Positions 25,060-31,187 of a stretch of 64,000 nt of DNA are shown here, in pieces (within the stretch, counting starts at the first letter, position 1; each line of letters begins with the position of its first letter). The position numbers were made by a program, and so were the translations under genes. Under the pieces are notes generated by a model. That model had not been told where the DNA came from. It did not search any database and saw nothing but the letters and a program-made list of their open reading frames with translations. This stretch comes from Henriciella sp. (lineage in GTDB: Bacteria > Pseudomonadota > Alphaproteobacteria > Caulobacterales > Hyphomonadaceae), in NCBI GenBank assembly GCA_030066975.1, contig JASJAO010000005.1, forward strand, positions 1 to 64,000, given 5' to 3'.

Positions 25060-25307
25060 TGTGCGAGTCCTCCGCTATGCGGAGGCGCGCCAGCAGGTTC
25101 CGTATCGGCGCTCTGCGCCTCACATGAACCGAGCTCAGGGCTGAGTCCCAACAAGCCGACGGTAACCGCAACAGAACTTCGCGTTAGCCATTCGTAAACA
25201 GGTCCTGCCGACCCCACCACATAAGCCTTCTCGCGGGGGTCATACATCATTCGTTCGGGAAATCGCTCAGAGAAGCAGGTGAGGTCCTTGCTGGCCTGCT
25301 TAGTCAT
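25056..25307 (-). CDS. Hypothetical phage early protein
   Basis: Encodes 83 residues from the ATG at 25307 (MTKQASKDLTCFSERFPERMMYDPREKAYVVG), which overlaps the GapR-like stop by 8 bp. A mildly hydrophobic stretch (SVAVTVGLLGLSPEL) is too short and polar for a certain membrane helix. The Pro/Gly-rich end (EPAGAPPHSGGLAQ) looks disordered. No family recognised; supported as a gene by the coupled overlaps. Confidence 0.45.
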   Translation of the reverse strand: MTKQASKDLTCFSERFPERMMYDPREKAYVVGSAGPVYEWLTRSSVAVTVGLLGLSPELGSCEAQSADTEPAGAPPHSGGLAQ

Positions 25308-25758
25308 TGCCGGCGACCTCCCAATAGATCTCAAAGAGGTCGAGCTGCTCTCGCCGATCATGCGGGTCGAGCTTGCGCTCGCGGATGACGCGTCGCAGAG
25401 CTTTCGTGTCGCACCCGACGGATTTCGCTTCGCCGTAAACGTCCTTGATCTGTTCAGCGACTTCAGCTTTCTCCTCTTCGAGGTTCTCGATCCTGGAAAC
25501 GAAATTGCAAAGCCGCTCCCTGGCCGCCTTTGTTAGACCGTTCGCGGAGACTTTATCTGCCACTTGCTTCAACTCCTTATCGGTTAACGTGACCGGCTTT
25601 CTGCCCGGCATTGTGATCGTCACCGTGCCATCTGCATTGTCGCTTACCGGGTCCTTTTTTCGACCCGCACGCTTCTTTCTCGGCGCCCCGCTGTCTTTGA
25701 CGGGCGGATAATCAGCGGCCATGTCGACGCCGCCATCAGACGGAGGTTGCCGGGTCAT
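25300..25758 (-). CDS. GapR-like (DUF2312) nucleoid protein with N-terminal extension
   Basis: Encodes 152 residues. Residues about 85-150 match GapR/DUF2312: FVSRIENLEEEKAEVAEQIKDVYGEAKSVGCDTKALRRVIRERKLD followed by a helix ending LDLFEIY. GapR proteins clamp overtwisted DNA ahead of forks in alphaproteobacteria and stimulate topoisomerases. The chromosomal proteins are about 90 residues; this one has an extra basic, Lys/Arg-rich region (APRKKRAGRKKDPVSD) and a small strand domain (GTVTITMPGRKPVTLT). ATGA overlap with the HNH gene. Possible roles: support of phage replication or interference with host GapR. Confidence 0.85.
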   Translation of the reverse strand: MTRQPPSDGGVDMAADYPPVKDSGAPRKKRAGRKKDPVSDNADGTVTITMPGRKPVTLTDKELKQVADKVSANGLTKAARERLCNFVSRIENLEEEKAEVAEQIKDVYGEAKSVGCDTKALRRVIRERKLDPHDRREQLDLFEIYWEVAGND

Positions 25759-26102
25759 TTCTTATGCTCCCCGCTCGACCAGCGTCGCTTCAGGTTCTCC
25801 GATGCGGGAACAATCTCGATATGGTCGGGATTGACGCACAGGCTGAACTCGCAGGTGTGGTCGCGGTGATGGCCGGGCGGACAGACCTTCTTTCCAATCA
25901 CCTCTGCAGCAAAAACGTGCGCGCGAACGCCCCGCCCCTGTAAACTGAACGTGCCGTAGGGCAGCGAATTGCCTTGCCCCCTGGACCGTCCACCCGTCCA
26001 GAACCAGCAGCCATTCGGCAGCTTCTTGACCTTTTTCATGAACCGATCGACGTCGGCTTGCGTCGCCTGCGCTAGGAGTTCGGCCTGTTTGCTCATCATC
26101 AA
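25755..26102 (-). CDS. HNH endonuclease-like protein
   Basis: Encodes 115 residues. The core GCWFWTGGRSRGQGNSLPYGTFS followed by GHHRDHTCEFSLCVNPDHIEIVP (residues about 77-99) is the HNH_3-type beta-beta-alpha metal finger: HxxDHxC, then CVNPDHL/I. Flanking basic residues (SENLKRRWSSGEHKK) would bind DNA. Such genes in phages are nicking or homing-type endonucleases, or repair enzymes. It starts on the overlap with the preceding stop, so it is part of the operon rather than a free-standing insertion. Confidence 0.85.
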   Translation of the reverse strand: MMMSKQAELLAQATQADVDRFMKKVKKLPNGCWFWTGGRSRGQGNSLPYGTFSLQGRGVRAHVFAAEVIGKKVCPPGHHRDHTCEFSLCVNPDHIEIVPASENLKRRWSSGEHKK

Positions 26103-26701
26103 CTCTCCTCCATCAGCTCGGAGAGCAGGACGGGCAGCGCCGTATCGCCGTCGAGACGATACGTGACGGACCCGCCGCGGCCCCGTGTACGGGCGAAGGC
26201 GACATCTTCGATCACCATCTCCATTTCACCGAAAGTGCCGTATTGGTCGACAAACTCCGTCAGACTGTCTTGCGGCTCGTTGATCGTATCGGTGTCCCAA
26301 CCGTCACCCGGACCATACCTCACCGCCATGAAGTCGCACTGAGCCGGAAGCGCTGGCTCTATCCGAAACCGAGCACCCTCAATCCGCGTCAGCGTCCGGT
26401 CCGCAATGAAATCCATTGCGTAAAGTGCTTGAGTCTCCCCAGGCTCGGCCTGACGCCCATGCCAATAGTCACCCTCGCTGGCGTTGCGATCCCCGAACGC
26501 CAGGAAAGTGGCAATCGTATCCAGCGTCGCGTGATGGCCAATCAGTTCATCATCATGATCAGGCAAATAGTAGAGCGTCTCCGTGACGGGCTCCCCGCCC
26601 AACGTCCGCCCCTGCGCGGCGACTTGCTGATCGCGCGCGACCTGCGCCAGAAAAGCGTTCAGTTCCTGCAAACTCAGTTCGTCTTGAAAGGTACTCATCA
26701 T
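26099..26701 (-). CDS. Hypothetical phage early protein
   Basis: Encodes 200 residues: MMSTFQDELSLQELNAFLAQVARDQQVAAQ, a middle with ETLYYLPDHDDELIGHHATLDTIATFLAFGDRN and an acidic tail. Soluble. The acidic/His-rich segment PDHDDELIGHH could bind metal but no known motif is matched. Coupled by 4-bp overlaps with both neighbours. No family recognised. Confidence 0.55.
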   Translation of the reverse strand: MMSTFQDELSLQELNAFLAQVARDQQVAAQGRTLGGEPVTETLYYLPDHDDELIGHHATLDTIATFLAFGDRNASEGDYWHGRQAEPGETQALYAMDFIADRTLTRIEGARFRIEPALPAQCDFMAVRYGPGDGWDTDTINEPQDSLTEFVDQYGTFGEMEMVIEDVAFARTRGRGGSVTYRLDGDTALPVLLSELMEES

Positions 26702-27087
26702 TCACCCCTTAACGACGTGCCGTTCAGCGGCGCGGGGCCGCAGCCGGGTCCGCGTGAGGCCTGTGGGCGCTTGTTCAATGTGGCGATATCGGCCTCGACG
26801 CGGACGATGACGGTCAGGTCGCGCCGGTGCGCATACGAGGCCAGGGGGCGGCTGTACCGGCTGGAAAACTGTGTTGCGCAATAGGTCGCCGTGTCGCCGG
26901 AGAAGGCAAACACCACGGTTTCACGGCCCGAGTCCGGATGCGGCCCCTCTTCGAGAACAGCAAACCCAGACTGCGAGACCAATTCATCCATCCCGGTCGC
27001 GTCGGCCCCCGACAGGGCCCGCACCACAAAACTGCGAAACTCGCGGTAGCGCGGCCAGAGGGTGCAGAGCTCAGTCGCATTCGTCAT
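26698..27087 (-). CDS. Hypothetical phage early protein
   Basis: Encodes 129 residues. The core AVLEEGPHPDSGRETVVFAFSGDTATYCATQFSSRYSRPLASYAHRRDLTVIVRVEADIATLN alternates strands and helices like a small alpha/beta domain. The end (PQASRGPGCGPAPLNGTSLRGE) is probably disordered. It overlaps the zinc-ribbon gene by 17 bp. Function unknown. Confidence 0.5.
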   Translation of the reverse strand: MTNATELCTLWPRYREFRSFVVRALSGADATGMDELVSQSGFAVLEEGPHPDSGRETVVFAFSGDTATYCATQFSSRYSRPLASYAHRRDLTVIVRVEADIATLNKRPQASRGPGCGPAPLNGTSLRGE

Positions 27088-27427
27088 GGTCGCCTCCGAA
27101 CAGGTCCGGGGTCTCTGCCTCAGACGATGCCAGATCTTCGAGAAAGGTCACCGCGGCCGGGAAGCCAAGCCGCTCCACCGTCATCACCACTTTCAGGGCG
27201 TCGAACCCGGTGCCGCAGACGCTGCAGCGGGCGCCTTTATGATCGCGCCGCTCTTTGAGCGAGAGCCCGCTCAAACAGGTCGGACAGTTCCAGCCATGCT
27301 CTGAGCTGCCCTGCAGCCCAACCGCTTGGGCAGCATCGCCAAACACCAACGCGGATTTTAGCGCCTCAATTCGGGACGAGAGATCGAGCTCTGGCCGGAT
27401 TCCATCATCGGCAAACAGACCGCTCAT
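27071..27427 (-). CDS. CHC2-like zinc-ribbon protein (primase N-domain type)
   Basis: Encodes 118 residues with two CxxC knuckles (C48-x2-C51 and C68-x2-C71), followed by FDALKVVMTVERLGFPAAVTFLEDL. The second part matches the helix after the zinc ribbon in DnaG-type primases (x-D-V-V-x-x-V-x-x-x-x-F-x-x-A-V-x-x-L). So this looks like a stand-alone primase zinc-binding domain without the Toprim/catalytic part. It may guide a host primase or act as a DNA-binding regulator. ATGA overlap with its neighbour. Confidence 0.65.
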   Translation of the reverse strand: MSGLFADDGIRPELDLSSRIEALKSALVFGDAAQAVGLQGSSEHGWNCPTCLSGLSLKERRDHKGARCSVCGTGFDALKVVMTVERLGFPAAVTFLEDLASSEAETPDLFGGDHDECD

Positions 27428-27774
27428 TCATACACCTCCTGGATCGGAATCGGCAGACGTCCTGCCCCATGTTGTTCTTGAAGACAGCGGCACCGCGTCA
27501 GACACCCGCCACAGCGCGCCTGCCAGCCACCGGACCGGCGGACGACGTGCGGACACTCCTGGGTCATCTTGTGCGGCACCTTGGGCAGCTCCGCGACTTG
27601 CATCCAGCGCAGCTCCATCGCGAGCTCTTCATCCGCCAACCGCTCTTCCGCCGTAATCAGGGCCGAAGTATTGATCTTGTATTCGTTCGCGATCCGCGAC
27701 AGCGGCTCGCCCGCGGCAACCCGTTCACGCACGCGATACGTGCGTTTTCGCACAGCCGAGGTCATCTTCCCCAT
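27424..27774 (-). CDS. Helix-turn-helix plus Cys-rich phage protein
   Basis: Encodes 116 residues from the ATG at 27774, chosen because it overlaps the preceding stop as TGATG; the frame is open upstream to 28059 but that part lies inside the next gene. Residues about 12-40 (RVRERVAAGEPLSRIANEYKINTSALITAEERL) look like a helix-turn-helix. Residues 65-95 carry CPHVVRRSGGWQARCGGCLTRCRC, five Cys plus a nearby His, a probable zinc site. Candidate DNA-binding regulator of the early operon; not assigned to a family. Confidence 0.55.
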   Translation of the reverse strand: MGKMTSAVRKRTYRVRERVAAGEPLSRIANEYKINTSALITAEERLADEELAMELRWMQVAELPKVPHKMTQECPHVVRRSGGWQARCGGCLTRCRCLQEQHGAGRLPIPIQEVYE

Positions 27775-28484
27775 CAGCTCGCCCGCCTGTCTAATCTTGT
27801 CTGTTTCTCCAGCGCGGCGGCGTCGGCCTGTTGCTTGCGACGCAAAGCCTCGCCTTTGCCCAGATCCCAGAGCCCGCCAAAGCCCTTGAACGGCACCGGC
27901 GTTGGGGTTTGCAGCGCCGGAGCGCGAAAGCACCAGACCCAACGCCGCGTCTTGCGCGCCGCATCCGGGGCGGACCAGTCGCCAACCGGCACGATCGATT
28001 TGCCGGAAAAACTCTGCCAGTCGCCGCGATAATAGTGACCCATACTGTCGACCCGCCACGCGCTCGCGCAGCGCGGTTCGCCCTGCAGACCATGCAGCCC
28101 GCCGAGAATGTACCCGCCTGCCAGAACCGCCGAACCGATGATTCGCCCTGCATGCCGGTGAAGCAGATCATCAAGACCCGCGCGCCATGCATCCGGATCG
28201 CGATTGGCGGCGAGCGCAATCAGATTGCGGCAGGACGTATCTTCTTTGATCGGTGTAATGCGAACCGCATGCTGGCCCCCGTGCAGCGCGATCCGCTTGC
28301 CCATCAACCGATTGGGCGGGGCGAGCGAGGTCGCATGGCCCCACATCTTGCCTGCCACGATGAGACCCGCCAGCGGTGCTGGCAAGGTCAGCGCCCAGGC
28401 CCGGTCCGGATCCGACGCATTCGGCACATAGGAGATCCCATTCGGATCACGCGGCCCGGGTTCACGCTTGGAAAATGCAGGCAC
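27774..28484 (-). CDS. ASCH/PUA-like phage protein
   Basis: Encodes 236 residues. It starts with GTG at 28484, preceded by GGAGG seven bases away, and overlaps the methyltransferase gene by 23 bp. Residues about 30-70 (RAWALTLPAPLAGLIVAGKMWGHATSLAPPNRLMGKRIALHGGQ) have the ASCH/PUA-like opening: a strand, P-x-A-x-L-I-x-x-G-x-K, and a strand ending in H. A Trp-rich stretch (RWVWCFRAPALQTPTP) lies further on, plus a charged C-terminal helix. It is the second ASCH-like protein of this operon. Role unknown. Confidence 0.55.
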   Translation of the reverse strand: MPAFSKREPGPRDPNGISYVPNASDPDRAWALTLPAPLAGLIVAGKMWGHATSLAPPNRLMGKRIALHGGQHAVRITPIKEDTSCRNLIALAANRDPDAWRAGLDDLLHRHAGRIIGSAVLAGGYILGGLHGLQGEPRCASAWRVDSMGHYYRGDWQSFSGKSIVPVGDWSAPDAARKTRRWVWCFRAPALQTPTPVPFKGFGGLWDLGKGEALRRKQQADAAALEKQTRLDRRAS

Positions 28485-29154
28485 GGCCCCCTCCTTCCAT
28501 CGTTAAACGGCGAAAGACGAGCGGCTGCGGGACCCGCTCCCAGCGAAACCAGGCATAGTCAAAAAAGCCAGATTGTTTGCGCCGCTCGAAATTATCGCGG
28601 TGCAGCGTGGCGCGCTCGCGAAACGGGAACACGCCGGTCAGTTCCGGGCCATCAACCAGCCGGTCGCGATGGGCACATTTTGACCCGCCATGCATGAACT
28701 TGGACGGCAGCAACATATAGACGCGCGGCGCGAGGCTTAACGCATGGACCACAAAGTCCGCCGCGAGTGACGGATCACCCGCCCGGCCAGTGCCATAGGG
28801 CGGGTTGGTCAGGATGGCAAAATCATCTACGCCGACAAACGTCATCACATCTCGCCGCCTGAGCGAGAGGAAATCGAGCCCCCAGCGGGTCCGCGCGCCA
28901 TTGCGCAGCCCTTTCCAGCGCTTGGCATAATTAAACTTGTCCGAAGCGATCACCCGGTGACCAAACCGCTGCAGCTCGCGCACGATCGCGCCGGGCCCGC
29001 AGGCAGGCTCCACAATGGTTCTTCCGGGCGTGCGCAGCCAGGGATCGGCATCAATCAGGGCCCAGACCATGGGCGGCAAGGTCTCATGCAGCTGTGGATC
29101 GCCTGCGCCATAATGGTTGGCCTTGGCTGCAAAACGCGCTGTAGAGGGCCTCAT
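28462..29154 (-). CDS. DNA N6-adenine methyltransferase (NPPY type)
   Basis: Encodes 230 residues from the ATG at 29154, which overlaps the upstream stop (ATGA). SAM-binding motif I EPACGPGAIVRELQRFG (residues 49-65), then VIASDKF, and the catalytic NPPYG at 117-121 followed by TGRAGDPSLAADFVVHAL. This is the gamma-type order (motif I before NPPY) of adenine methyltransferases. No target-recognition domain is visible, so specificity is unknown. A small early gene with no partner endonuclease, so it may be an anti-restriction methylase. It is the second adenine methylase of the prophage. Confidence 0.8.
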   Translation of the reverse strand: MRPSTARFAAKANHYGAGDPQLHETLPPMVWALIDADPWLRTPGRTIVEPACGPGAIVRELQRFGHRVIASDKFNYAKRWKGLRNGARTRWGLDFLSLRRRDVMTFVGVDDFAILTNPPYGTGRAGDPSLAADFVVHALSLAPRVYMLLPSKFMHGGSKCAHRDRLVDGPELTGVFPFRERATLHRDNFERRKQSGFFDYAWFRWERVPQPLVFRRLTMEGGGRACIFQA

Positions 29155-29297
29155 GACACACGCCCCCGGGGATGGTGATGGGTGCGGTCGCGCGGCAGCG
29201 GATGGCGGACCTCCCGGCGCACCCGGCGCTCGCACACACGCAGGGCGCTGCACTTGGCCCGGGTCGGGCAATCGCTGCAGCCCCCCTGCCCGCTCAT
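29151..29297 (-). CDS. Small Cys-rich phage protein
   Basis: Encodes 48 residues from the ATG at 29297 (MSGQGGCSDCPTRAKCSALRVCERRVRREV). Four cysteines in the order C-x2-C-x5-C-x5-C, then a basic, His-rich tail (HPLPRDRTHHHPRGRVS). Start and stop both overlap neighbours as ATGA, strong support for real translation despite its size. Possible zinc knuckle or Fe-S site; function unknown. Confidence 0.55.
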   Translation of the reverse strand: MSGQGGCSDCPTRAKCSALRVCERRVRREVRHPLPRDRTHHHPRGRVS

Positions 29298-29743
29298 GGA
29301 CGGCCCCGCGATTCCATATCGCTGACAAAGGCGCGGAGCCGGTCCTGCATCTTGACCAGGGCTGCGAGACATTTGTCGCGCTCCGCTGGCGTCAACGCGC
29401 CATCTTCAGCACTTTTGGTGACCTCACTCAGCGTTCCGCCAAAAGCCTCGGTGAGCCCGGACAGATGTGAGAGCAAGGCCGCGCGCGGGGCCTCGCCCAC
29501 TTCCAGACGCGAATCATAAAAGTCGCGCAGCGGCGTGCCCCCGCCCTGATCCATGCAGGCAATGTCCAGCTTGATCGCATCATCAAGCCGGATCCCGTCC
29601 GGCTTGTTCGGGTTGGCCGCATCGGCCAGCACGTAGCGATTGCTTTTACCAATCAGCAGCGCCGCATTCGTGACCCCGCCCAACGGCGCACAGGCCCGCG
29701 CGATTGCATCTTCCAGACTGTTTGGCGCGCGCTTCACCGTCAT
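29294..29743 (-). CDS. CII-like phage regulator (putative)
   Basis: Encodes 149 residues from the ATG at 29743 (MTVKRAPNSLEDAIARACAPLGGVTNAALLIGKSNRYVLADAANPNKPDGIRLDDAIKLD). The first 60 residues have the pattern of CII-type regulators of P2/Mu-like phages (A-A-x-x-L-G-K-S x-x x-L x-x-x-N P, then L-x-L-x-D-A). The rest is an acidic helical region, and an Asp/Glu-rich tail is consistent with a regulator. The second gene of the leftward early operon. Family assignment tentative. Confidence 0.5.
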   Translation of the reverse strand: MTVKRAPNSLEDAIARACAPLGGVTNAALLIGKSNRYVLADAANPNKPDGIRLDDAIKLDIACMDQGGGTPLRDFYDSRLEVGEAPRAALLSHLSGLTEAFGGTLSEVTKSAEDGALTPAERDKCLAALVKMQDRLRAFVSDMESRGRP

Positions 29744-30057
29744 GACCCGACCCCACAAATGGCCGAGGATTGGGGTCGTGCGGCCTCGCCCGGTGTGACA
29801 GGCTCGCCGCCATGACCAATATTCTGTTCTTTCATCCACGGCGCGGCGACCTCAGCCAGCGTCAGACCTGTGGCCTCGCAGATGCCGATAGCAATCTTCA
29901 AACTGGGCGGGTTTTTGCCATTCGCGATGCGCGACACAGAACTTCGCGATCGCTGGAGCCGTTTCGCCAGAGCGCTTCCCCTGCCCTCTTCCGCCTTTAT
30001 CCAAAGCGCCAGAGGCCAAAGCCGCGAGTCCGAATCTTGTTGCACAGTTTGAAACAT
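29740..30057 (-). CDS. Cro-like helix-turn-helix regulator
   Basis: Encodes 105 residues. Residues about 25-73 (SALAKRLQRSRSSVSRIANGKNPPSLKIAIGICEATGLTLAEV) are a clear XRE/Cro helix-turn-helix. It is divergent from the rightward XRE repressor, the classic lysis/lysogeny switch layout. The ATG at 30057 has no good ribosome site; a TATAAT on the minus strand (30074-30079) lies 16 bp upstream, so the message may be nearly leaderless. Degenerate copies of the operator palindrome overlap its start. First gene of the leftward lytic operon, so probably Cro-like. Confidence 0.75.
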   Translation of the reverse strand: MFQTVQQDSDSRLWPLALWIKAEEGRGSALAKRLQRSRSSVSRIANGKNPPSLKIAIGICEATGLTLAEVAAPWMKEQNIGHGGEPVTPGEAARPQSSAICGVGS

Positions 30058-30083
30058 GGGAGCAGTGTTTGATTATATGCAAC
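30039..30083. promoter_or_regulatory. Operator-like half-palindromes in the divergent switch region
   Basis: GTTGCACAGTTTGAAAC (30039-30055) and GTTTGATTATATGCAAC (30067-30083) are degenerate versions of the palindrome GTTGCATAnTATGCAAC found at 30868 and 30901; the right half TATGCAAC is exact at 30076-30083. Centres are 28 bp apart. A CAGTGTT/AACACTG inverted repeat also spans 30063-30090. The region holds the start of the Cro-like gene and the presumed divergent promoters. Confidence 0.55.
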
Positions 30084-30133
30084 AACACTGTCAAGCAGAA
30101 TTTGCAAATGGTGCTCACGACGCATCAGAGAGC

Positions 30134-30538
30134 ATGCGCATAATATCCAACATGAAACGGGATTCTCGACCTTACGGACGGATGCGCCTCTTTCTCGCGG
30201 AATGGCGGGAGTATCGGGCCCTGACTCAGGACCAGCTTAGCGAAACCACAGGCATCGCCAAAAGCACGATCTCGCGACTTGAAAATCGAGAGATGCCTGT
30301 CAATGAACGCCACATCTACAAGTTTGCGGACGCCTTGCGTTGCGAGCCGATCGATTTGCTGACCTGGAACCCGCTTAGCGATCGCCCCCTGCTCAATCTG
30401 TTCCAGAGCATTCCCGACACCAAACGCCGTGAAGCCCGCCGGATCCTGCAAATTCTGGCCGAGCCGGACCAGACCCCCTACGAAATCGAACCAGCTGCCG
30501 ACACCGCGGCGATCGAACAGGACGAGCGCCATGGCTAA
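30134..30538 (+). CDS. XRE-family lysogeny repressor (CI-like)
   Basis: Encodes 134 residues from the ATG at 30134 (MRIISNMKRDSRPYGRMRLFLAEWREYRALTQ); an ATG at 30152 is equally plausible and the ATG at 30056 is unlikely because it overlaps the divergent gene start. The helix-turn-helix RALTQDQLSETTGIAKSTISRLENREMPVNERHIYKFADALRCEPIDLL is textbook HTH_3. The C-terminus (ARRILQILAEPDQTPYEIEP) has no LexA-type protease domain, so induction would not be by simple autocleavage. Divergent from a Cro-like gene and followed by a coupled membrane protein. Likely ligand: the GTTGCATAnTATGCAAC palindromes. Confidence 0.75.
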   Translation: MRIISNMKRDSRPYGRMRLFLAEWREYRALTQDQLSETTGIAKSTISRLENREMPVNERHIYKFADALRCEPIDLLTWNPLSDRPLLNLFQSIPDTKRREARRILQILAEPDQTPYEIEPAADTAAIEQDERHG

Positions 30539-30803
30539 CCCCAACAAGCGTCGCTCTGCTTTTGTCTGGCTCGGCGCGATCCTGTTTCTGTTCAGCGCCG
30601 CGACTTTGATTACGATTGCGGCCGTCTCAGCCGACAGTATCTTCTTAATCAATACGGGCGGCGTAGATGCGGTCCTGCCCGGTTCCAGCCCCACCCTCAC
30701 CGCCGTCACCTGGGCGCTCGAACTCGCGCTGCGTGGCGTGTTTGCCGGGCCGATCCTAATGGCGATGGGCGGAATTATCTCCGCCTTGCGTAACCGCGAC
30801 TAG
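30531..30803 (+). CDS. Small two-helix membrane protein next to the repressor
   Basis: Encodes 90 residues from the ATG at 30531, overlapping the repressor by 8 bp. Two transmembrane helices: FVWLGAILFLFSAATLITIAAV (about residues 11-32) and AVTWALELALRGVFAGPILMAMGGII (about 58-83). Probably expressed with the repressor in the lysogen, so superinfection exclusion is a reasonable guess but not shown by any motif. Confidence 0.6.
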   Translation: MANPNKRRSAFVWLGAILFLFSAATLITIAAVSADSIFLINTGGVDAVLPGSSPTLTAVTWALELALRGVFAGPILMAMGGIISALRNRD

Positions 30804-30867
30804 CACCAAAAGAGACCTGCGCCCTTCCTGGCAGGCCAAACAGAACCTCTCACACTGACAGTCAATT

Positions 30868-30917
30868 GTTGCATAGTATGCAACTTTTCTCTTGCGCACT
30901 GTTGCATACTATGCAAT
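30868..30917. promoter_or_regulatory. Two 17-bp operator palindromes upstream of the ParB-like operon
   Basis: GTTGCATAGTATGCAAC (30868-30884) is a perfect palindrome around its central base. GTTGCATACTATGCAAT (30901-30917) matches at 16 of 17 positions. Centres are 33 bp apart, close to three helical turns, so bound dimers would lie on one DNA face. They lie 25 bp before the first gene of the rightward operon. Candidate binders: the XRE repressor (degenerate copies in its own control region) or the ParB-like protein. Confidence 0.8.
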
Positions 30918-30941
30918 TTTTCAGGCAACGGAGTGAATGTA

Positions 30942-31187
30942 ATGTTGAAATCGACAAACCCGACACGCGCCGAGCGCCCGCAATCCCCCACCCAGGGACG
31001 CGCCGCCACGAGCATCTGGCATCAGATCAAAGTGGCGGCGCACACACTGGCCCGGGCCCGGGGCGCGGCGCGCGCCGAGGCGGCGACGCGCTTGCTGACC
31101 CTGCAGGCCCGCGCCGGACAGACTTACCCAAAACGCCAAAAAGCGAACCCGGTTCGCCGTACCCCGAAAGGACACACACCCGAATGA
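30942..31187 (+). CDS. Small basic protein, first gene of the ParB-like operon
   Basis: Encodes 81 residues from the ATG at 30942, with ACGGAG as ribosome site; a GTG at 30933 is an alternative. Very basic (RAERPQSPTQGRAATSIWHQIKVAAHTLARARGAARAEAATRLLTLQARAG ... KRQKANPVRRTPKG) and probably partly helical. Its stop overlaps the ATG of the ParB-like gene (ATGA). The 3' end contains the GCGAACC palindrome (31143-31157). Perhaps DNA-binding; no family. Confidence 0.5.
   Translation: MLKSTNPTRAERPQSPTQGRAATSIWHQIKVAAHTLARARGAARAEAATRLLTLQARAGQTYPKRQKANPVRRTPKGHTPE
31136..31157 (-). repeat. Palindrome GCGAACCGGGTTCGC with T-tract (copy 2)
   Basis: On the minus strand the same 22-bp string as at 14021-14042, a 7+1+7 palindrome followed by TTTTTGG. 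Here it lies in the last codons of the small basic gene, 27 bp before the ParB-like start. A relaxed third copy (CGAACGCGGTTCG with CTTTTCGG) is on the minus strand at 23515-23535. Confidence 0.8.

Noticed and set aside
30056-30133. Earlier start of the XRE repressor at 30056
   Set aside because: It would overlap the start of the divergent Cro-like gene and cover the operator half-sites.
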